From NCBI GenBank assembly GCA_026003935.1, contig BPIE01000001.1, forward strand, positions 496,001-560,000: a stretch of DNA of 64,000 nt. The letters run 5' to 3'. This document shows positions 60,007-64,000 of the stretch, one piece after another. Under the pieces are notes generated by a model, which worked only from the letters and a program-made list of their open reading frames with translations, made no database searches and was not told where the DNA came from. The position numbers and the translations under genes are program-made. Numbering within the stretch: the first letter of the stretch is position 1; the number at the start of each line of letters is the position of its first letter. Source of the DNA: Tepidiforma sp. Its GTDB lineage: Bacteria > Chloroflexota > Dehalococcoidia > Tepidiformales > Tepidiformaceae.

Positions 60007-61378
60007 CGGGGCCGGGGTCGACGGCGAAGTAGACTTCGCAGGCGCGGCGGGCTGCGCCGGGCTCGAGCACCGGGGGCCGCTTGACGAAGCGGGACTCTTC
60101 GATGATGAGCTGGAGGATGTCGCGCGGGTGGCAGCTGCGCATGTTGCCGCTGGATGCGCGGCGCACGAGCTCGACGGCGACATCGATGGCCTGGGGGCTG
60201 GCTTCGACGCCCATGGCGTCGGCGAAGCGGCGGAAGATCTCGGCCATCTGCTCGGGGGTCGGCTCGGGGATGCGGATTTTGTAGGGGATGCGCCGGAGGT
60301 GGGCTTCTTCGAGCATGGTCTTGGGCTCGAGGTTGGTGCTGAAGCAGATGGTGGAGCGGAAGGGGAAGGTGATGCGCTCGCCGGTGACGAGGGACATGGT
60401 GTCTTCGCCGCGTTCGAGGGCGGCGATCCAGCGGTTGAGGAGGGCGTGGGGCGAGACTTGCTGACGGCCGAAGTCGTCGATGGCGAGGAGCCCGCCGTGG
60501 GCTTTCACATGGGGCGGGGCCTGGTGGTAGCCGAGAGCGGGGTCGTAGGCGAGGTCGAGGTCTTCGGGGCGGAGTTCGCCGCCGACGAAGACGAAGGGGC
60601 GGCGGATGCGGAGCCAGCGGCGATCGAACTGGGAGGTGGCGTCGGCGGTGTCGTCGCCTTCGACGGGCTGGTGCACGAGGTCGTCGTAGAGGCGGATGAT
60701 GTGGCCGCTCACGTAGACGGCCATGGGCATGAGGGTGACGCCCTGGATGGCTTCGCTGGTGAGCTCGAGGATGGTGGTTTTGCCGTTGCCGGGTGCGCCC
60801 CAGAGCATGGCGGGGCGGCCGCTGGTGAGTGCGAGGCAGACCTTGGCGACGACGTCGCGGGCGAGGACGAGCTGTTGGAGGGCGCGGGCGAGGCGGACCG
60901 GGTCGGGTGCGCCGATTTCGGTGTCGCGTTCGAGGACGCGGAAGTAGTCCTGGATGGGGACAGGTACCGGTCCGACGTACTTGCTGCGTCCGAAGGCGCT
61001 TTCGGCTTCGCGGAGGCCGAGCTCGGTGAGGCGGTACTGCCATTCGGTTTCGAGGCGGCCCGAGGCGGAGGTGGTTTCGACGAGCTTCTGGCGGCGCAGT
61101 TCATCGAGGGCTTCGCGGGCAACGCCGGGCGAGACGCGCATGGCGTTGGCGAGGCCGATGGGTGTGGGAACGGTGATGCGGTAGAGGGTCTTGAGGGTGA
61201 GGTCCTCGATGAAGCGCTCGGGAAGGCCGAGTTCATAGATGTGGTCGGGTGCTTCCGGGAGGGAAGGGAGGGCGCGGAGGTGGCTCGGGGCGGGGCGGGG
61301 CGCCTGCTGGCGGGTTTCCTCGGCGTAATCCGGCTGCATGGCGAGGCTGCCGGAGGTCGGGGGGTACGGGTGGTCCAT
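59990..61378 (-). CDS. AAA+ ATPase with N-terminal winged-helix-like domain
   Basis: A 462-residue protein. Residues ~50-135 resemble a DNA-binding winged helix (TLKTLYRITVPTPIGLANAM, EALDELRRQKLVETTSASGR). An AAA core follows: Walker A LWGAPGNGKTTILELTSEA, Walker B GGLLAIDDFGRQQVSPHALL, a sensor-like STICFSTNLEPKTMLEEAH and an arginine-rich LRRIPYKIRIPEP. This layout is seen in Chloroflexota next to pilus or secretion clusters, but none is near here. Its end overlaps the BtuF-like gene by 17 bases. Function unknown. Confidence 0.82.
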   Translation of the reverse strand: MDHPYPPTSGSLAMQPDYAEETRQQAPRPAPSHLRALPSLPEAPDHIYELGLPERFIEDLTLKTLYRITVPTPIGLANAMRVSPGVAREALDELRRQKLVETTSASGRLETEWQYRLTELGLREAESAFGRSKYVGPVPVPIQDYFRVLERDTEIGAPDPVRLARALQQLVLARDVVAKVCLALTSGRPAMLWGAPGNGKTTILELTSEAIQGVTLMPMAVYVSGHIIRLYDDLVHQPVEGDDTADATSQFDRRWLRIRRPFVFVGGELRPEDLDLAYDPALGYHQAPPHVKAHGGLLAIDDFGRQQVSPHALLNRWIAALERGEDTMSLVTGERITFPFRSTICFSTNLEPKTMLEEAHLRRIPYKIRIPEPTPEQMAEIFRRFADAMGVEASPQAIDVAVELVRRASSGNMRSCHPRDILQLIIEESRFVKRPPVLEPGAARRACEVYFAVDPGPVTPRQ

Positions 61379-61480
61379 GTCACCTACCTGCCTGGCTCCG
61401 AGCGCCGTTCGGCGCGCGTGCTCTACCTTGAAGGTCGGCAGGCAGGGTGCAGCGCCCAGATCAGGGGGGTGATGAAGCGG

Positions 61481-62125
61481 CTATTCCCCAAGTGACAGCG
61501 AGGTGAACGGCGGGGTATCTGGGGGCCGGGGGTTCCGGGGAGGGTCGGCGAAGGCGAATCTGCCCTCCATGTCCCAGAGGAGCCACCATTCGCGGCGAGC
61601 TTCCATGCGGACGTAACGTTCGCCCTGGCGGAGCACGACGACGGTGGGGCTGAAGCCTGCGGCGGTGAAGGCGCGCCGCGCGGGGAGATTGCTCTCGAGG
61701 GTATGGAGGTAGATGTCGCGGAAGGGGTGCGCGGCGAAGAGGCGGCGGAGGAAGAGGACGACAGCTTCGCGGCCAAGGCCGCGGCCGCGGCGGCGGGGGT
61801 CGCCGATGGTGATGCCGAGTTCGGCGGAATCACCGGCTTCGGCGTTGTAGTACATGATGGTGCCGATGTGTTCGCGGTCGATGGTGTCGATGGCGAGCTG
61901 GTCGCGTCCGTGGCCGGCGAGGCGCCACTCCTGTTCGAAGGTTTCGAGGAAGCGTGCGAATGATGGGGGGGCGGGGTGCTGGCCGTTGAGGCGGGCGGTT
62001 TCGGGGTCGCGGCGCCAGGCGAATTCGTCGATGGCATCTTCGCGGCGGCGCCGGCGGAGGATGAGGTTGGGGCCGCGTGCGACGACGAGGCGATCGTAGT
62101 CGGCGGGCGGCCTTGCGAGCGTCAC
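61481..62125 (-). CDS. GNAT family N-acetyltransferase (RimJ/RimL type)
   Basis: A 214-residue acetyltransferase starting GTG 62125, which overlaps the NUDIX stop (GTGTGA). It has LRRRRREDAIDEFAWRRDPE, HIGTIMYYNAEAGDSAELGI and the acetyl-CoA motif GDPRRRGRGLGREAVVLFLR (RxxGxG as RGRGLG), then LESNLPARRAFTAAGFSP. The acceptor is unknown, perhaps a protein N-terminus or small amine. Confidence 0.88.
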   Translation of the reverse strand: MTLARPPADYDRLVVARGPNLILRRRRREDAIDEFAWRRDPETARLNGQHPAPPSFARFLETFEQEWRLAGHGRDQLAIDTIDREHIGTIMYYNAEAGDSAELGITIGDPRRRGRGLGREAVVLFLRRLFAAHPFRDIYLHTLESNLPARRAFTAAGFSPTVVVLRQGERYVRMEARREWWLLWDMEGRFAFADPPRNPRPPDTPPFTSLSLGE

Positions 62126-62568
62126 ACGTCTACTCCCAGTTTGCGGGCGGCTTCGCGGACGAGGCTGCGCTCGCCTTCGTAGGTGAGGAGCTGGAGCGCC
62201 TCGGGGATGGTGACCCAGCGGACTTCGTCGAATTCGTGGTCGTGGTTGGCGAGGTCGCCGCCGACGGGCTCCATGAGCCAGTGGTGGACGCGCTTGTGGT
62301 AGCGGGTGCCGTTGGCGGTGAACCAGTATTCGATGCTGCCGACGGGTTCGCCGAGGCGGACCTGGAGGCCGGTTTCTTCGCGGACTTCGCGGAGGGCGGT
62401 TTGTTCGAGGGGTTCGCCGGGGTCGGGGGTGCCCTTTGGGAGAACCCAGAGGCGCTCGGCACGGCGGCCGCAGATGGCGATTTCGATTTCGCCGCGGTCG
62501 TTGCGGCGCCAGGGGATGCCGCCCGCGGAGACGACGTCTTCGATCGGGAGGCGGGAGCGAGAGGTCAC
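62122..62568 (-). CDS. NUDIX hydrolase
   Basis: A 148-residue pyrophosphohydrolase. The NUDIX box is GTPDPGEPLEQTALREVREE followed by TGL, matching Gx5Ex7REVxEExGL completely. The N-terminal ISO-type strand is EDVVSAGGIPWRRNDRGE. The Glu, Glu pair implies metal binding and activity on a nucleoside diphosphate derivative. The start overlaps the HEAT-repeat gene's stop. Confidence 0.9.
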   Translation of the reverse strand: MTSRSRLPIEDVVSAGGIPWRRNDRGEIEIAICGRRAERLWVLPKGTPDPGEPLEQTALREVREETGLQVRLGEPVGSIEYWFTANGTRYHKRVHHWLMEPVGGDLANHDHEFDEVRWVTIPEALQLLTYEGERSLVREAARKLGVDV

Positions 62569-63485
62569 GGGAGGTCTCCGAAGCGGCGGAACTGGATGCC
62601 GCGGGCGGCTTCGAGGGCGGTTTCGACGGCATCTTCGAGGCCGGGGGGCGCTTCTTCGAGGTAGGCTTCGAGGAGTTCGACGGCTGCTTCGCCACCGATG
62701 TCACCGAGCGCTTCGATGACGGCGAAGAGGACCTCGGCGTCGTCGTCGGAGAGGGCTTCGCCGAGGGCGGGGACGAGCTCTTCGGAGCCGAGGCTGCCGG
62801 CGGCGAGTGCTGCCTCGAAGCGCATTTCGGGGTCGTCGGCGGTGAGCTGTTCGGCGATGTATTCGGCCCAGCGCTCGCGAGCGGAGTAGCCCATGGCGCG
62901 GATAGCTGCGAGGCGGAGGGCGGGCTGGCCGCTTTCGTAGGCGGCTTCGATGAGCTCGGGGACGCGCGGGTCGCCGCTGGGGCCGAGGGCCTCGACGGCG
63001 GCAGCGCGGAGGTCTTCGATGCTGCTGGCGGCGGCGGAGACGAGGGCTTCTACCATGCGCCGGGCGGTCTGCGCCTGGAGGCGGCCGTATTCTGCGGCTT
63101 CGAGGTAGCGGAGGAGGCTCCGGGCGGCGGCGGTACGCACGGCGGGGTCCTGCTCGGATTCGACAAGGGTGGTGAGGAGGTCGCCGACGGCGGGGTCGAG
63201 GGTTTCCCAGAGGGCCTGGATGGCGCGGAGGCGTACGGAGGGCTCGGGGTCGCGGAGGGCGATGCGTCCGAGGACGGTGAAGTCGAGCGCGATATCGTCG
63301 TCGGCGAGCTCGTAGGCCTCGTCGAGGAGGAATTCGCGCTCGGGGAGCGGGATTTCGAGCCAGCGGCTGCCGATGTAGGCGGCGTCGGTGCGGTCGAGGT
63401 CGGAGAGCGCGGCGAATTCTGCGGGGCGCGGGCGGGAGCCCTGCGCGAGGGCATCGACCAAGCGCTGGAGACCGGGAGAGGGCAT
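62565..63485 (-). CDS. HEAT-repeat domain-containing protein
   Basis: A 306-residue all-helical protein made of repeated ~30-residue helix pairs: GRIALRDPEPSVRLRAIQAL, VESEQDPAVRTAAARSLLRY, EDLRAAAVEALGPSGDPRVP, ALRLAAIRAMGYSARERW and AEVLFAVIEALGDIGGEAAV. This is the pattern of HEAT/PBS-lyase-type repeats, used as protein-protein scaffolds. ATG 63485 is taken as the start. It sits between gpsA and a NUDIX gene; the partner is unknown. Confidence 0.85.
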   Translation of the reverse strand: MPSPGLQRLVDALAQGSRPRPAEFAALSDLDRTDAAYIGSRWLEIPLPEREFLLDEAYELADDDIALDFTVLGRIALRDPEPSVRLRAIQALWETLDPAVGDLLTTLVESEQDPAVRTAAARSLLRYLEAAEYGRLQAQTARRMVEALVSAAASSIEDLRAAAVEALGPSGDPRVPELIEAAYESGQPALRLAAIRAMGYSARERWAEYIAEQLTADDPEMRFEAALAAGSLGSEELVPALGEALSDDDAEVLFAVIEALGDIGGEAAVELLEAYLEEAPPGLEDAVETALEAARGIQFRRFGDLP

Positions 63486-63501
63486 CAGAGAGATCGTACC
63501 A

Positions 63502-64000
63502 TCAGCGGCCGGGGAGTTCTTCGCGGGCGAGCGGGCGGCCGAGGAGGCGGGCCATGGCCTCGGGGACGGTGCGTTCACCGCCGATGACGGCGGCGACTTC
63601 AGTGGTGATGGGGAGCTCGACGCCGGCAGCGGCGGCGAGGCGGAGGGCGACCGGGGCGGTATGGGCGCCTTCGACGGTTTCGCCGATTTCGGCGACGGCG
63701 GCAGCGGGGGTGCGGCCGGCGGCGAGGAGCTCGCCGAAGCGGCGGTTTCGGCTGAGGCTGGAAAAACAGGTTGCGGCGAGGTCGCCGACGCCGGCGAGGC
63801 CGTTGAAGGTGGCGACGTCGGCGCCGAGGGCGAGTCCGAGGCGGGTGATTTCGGCGAGGCCGCGGGTCATGATGGCGGCGACGGCGTTCGCGCCGAACCC
63901 AAGGCCCCAGGCTGCGCCGGCTGCAATAGCGATGACGTTTTTGAGGGCGCCGGCCAGTTCGACGCCGACGACGTCGCGGGAGGCGTAAACGCGGAAGGTG
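63502..64000 (-). CDS. gpsA: Glycerol-3-phosphate dehydrogenase, 3' part (runs off the window)
   Basis: The visible 165 residues are the C-terminal domain of NAD(P)-dependent GpsA: DVVGVELAGALKNVIAIAAG (catalytic Lys region), WGLGFGANAVAAIMTRGLAE, GLAGVGDLAATCFSSLSRNR and the terminal VETVEGAHTAPVALRLAA-like segment (ETVEGAHTAPVALRLAAAAG). It makes sn-glycerol 3-phosphate for membrane lipids. The 5' end lies beyond 64000, so the start is not visible. Confidence 0.95.
   Translation of the reverse strand, partial: TFRVYASRDVVGVELAGALKNVIAIAAGAAWGLGFGANAVAAIMTRGLAEITRLGLALGADVATFNGLAGVGDLAATCFSSLSRNRRFGELLAAGRTPAAAVAEIGETVEGAHTAPVALRLAAAAGVELPITTEVAAVIGGERTVPEAMARLLGRPLAREELPGR

Overview
The window reads as a chromosomal segment of a high-GC, aerobic, probably thermophilic bacterium. 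The gene content fits Chloroflexota, in particular a Tepidiforma-like member of the Dehalococcoidia: several LLM-class flavin oxidoreductases, CaiB/BaiF CoA-transferases, a split B12-dependent methylmalonyl-CoA mutase with MeaB, crotonyl-CoA carboxylase/reductase, an aa3-type oxidase cluster and LL-diaminopimelate aminotransferase. The taxonomic placement is inference from gene content only. Genes are densely packed, mostly in operons with ATGA, GTGA or TGATG overlaps.

Layout. 1-12050 holds acyl/amide catabolism: a phosphotransferase with its DUF6285 partner, four LLM-class oxidoreductases, two acetoacetate-decarboxylase-fold proteins, DegV, a DUF255 thioredoxin-like protein, an N-acyl-D-amino-acid deacylase and an inositol-phosphatase-family enzyme. 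12024-20521 is one long minus-strand operon: methylmalonyl-CoA mutase large subunit, DinB-like protein, methylmalonyl-CoA epimerase plus two degenerate VOC paralogues, B12-binding small subunit, MeaB, a DUF2344 protein, GNAT, histidine phosphatase, FtsB-like protein and TilS. 20600-23950 carries an OmpR-type regulator with a degenerate receiver, a coiled-coil protein, an NTF2-like protein and an epoxide hydrolase.

24024-29484 is the most unusual part. Between a tRNA-Phe and a tRNA-Asn lies a five-gene minus-strand operon: small protein, MoxR-type AAA+ ATPase, unknown protein, HExxH/vWA protein and a divergent but motif-complete S-adenosylmethionine synthetase. About 380 nt of leader precede it. 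On the transcribed strand the leader carries a promoter, a SAM-IV-like aptamer with its own terminator/antiterminator, and then a second aptamer of the SAM-I (S-box) type whose P1 helix overlaps the ribosome binding site. So two structurally different SAM sensors appear to gate an AAA+/vWA system that carries its own SAM synthetase.

29778-34789 encodes an oxidoreductase, crotonyl-CoA carboxylase/reductase, an acyl-CoA dehydrogenase, a MaoC hydratase and a PH-domain membrane protein. 34847-42333 has an M23 peptidase and the aa3 oxidase assembly and structural genes (ctaA, ctaB, coxB, coxA, coxC and a cupredoxin fusion). Both ctaA and coxB carry single-base frameshifts in this sequence. 42426-45016 has two paired CaiB/BaiF CoA-transferases. 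45049-52948 is a minus-strand housekeeping run (hflX, dapL, dapF, miaA, tpiA, pgk, rpiB, sua5). 53020-59216 is a plus-strand purine operon (guaA, purD, purB, membrane protein, purC, purS) followed by a B12-binding-like protein. 59990-64000 runs on the minus strand: an AAA ATPase with an N-terminal winged helix, GNAT, NUDIX, HEAT-repeat protein and the 3' part of gpsA.
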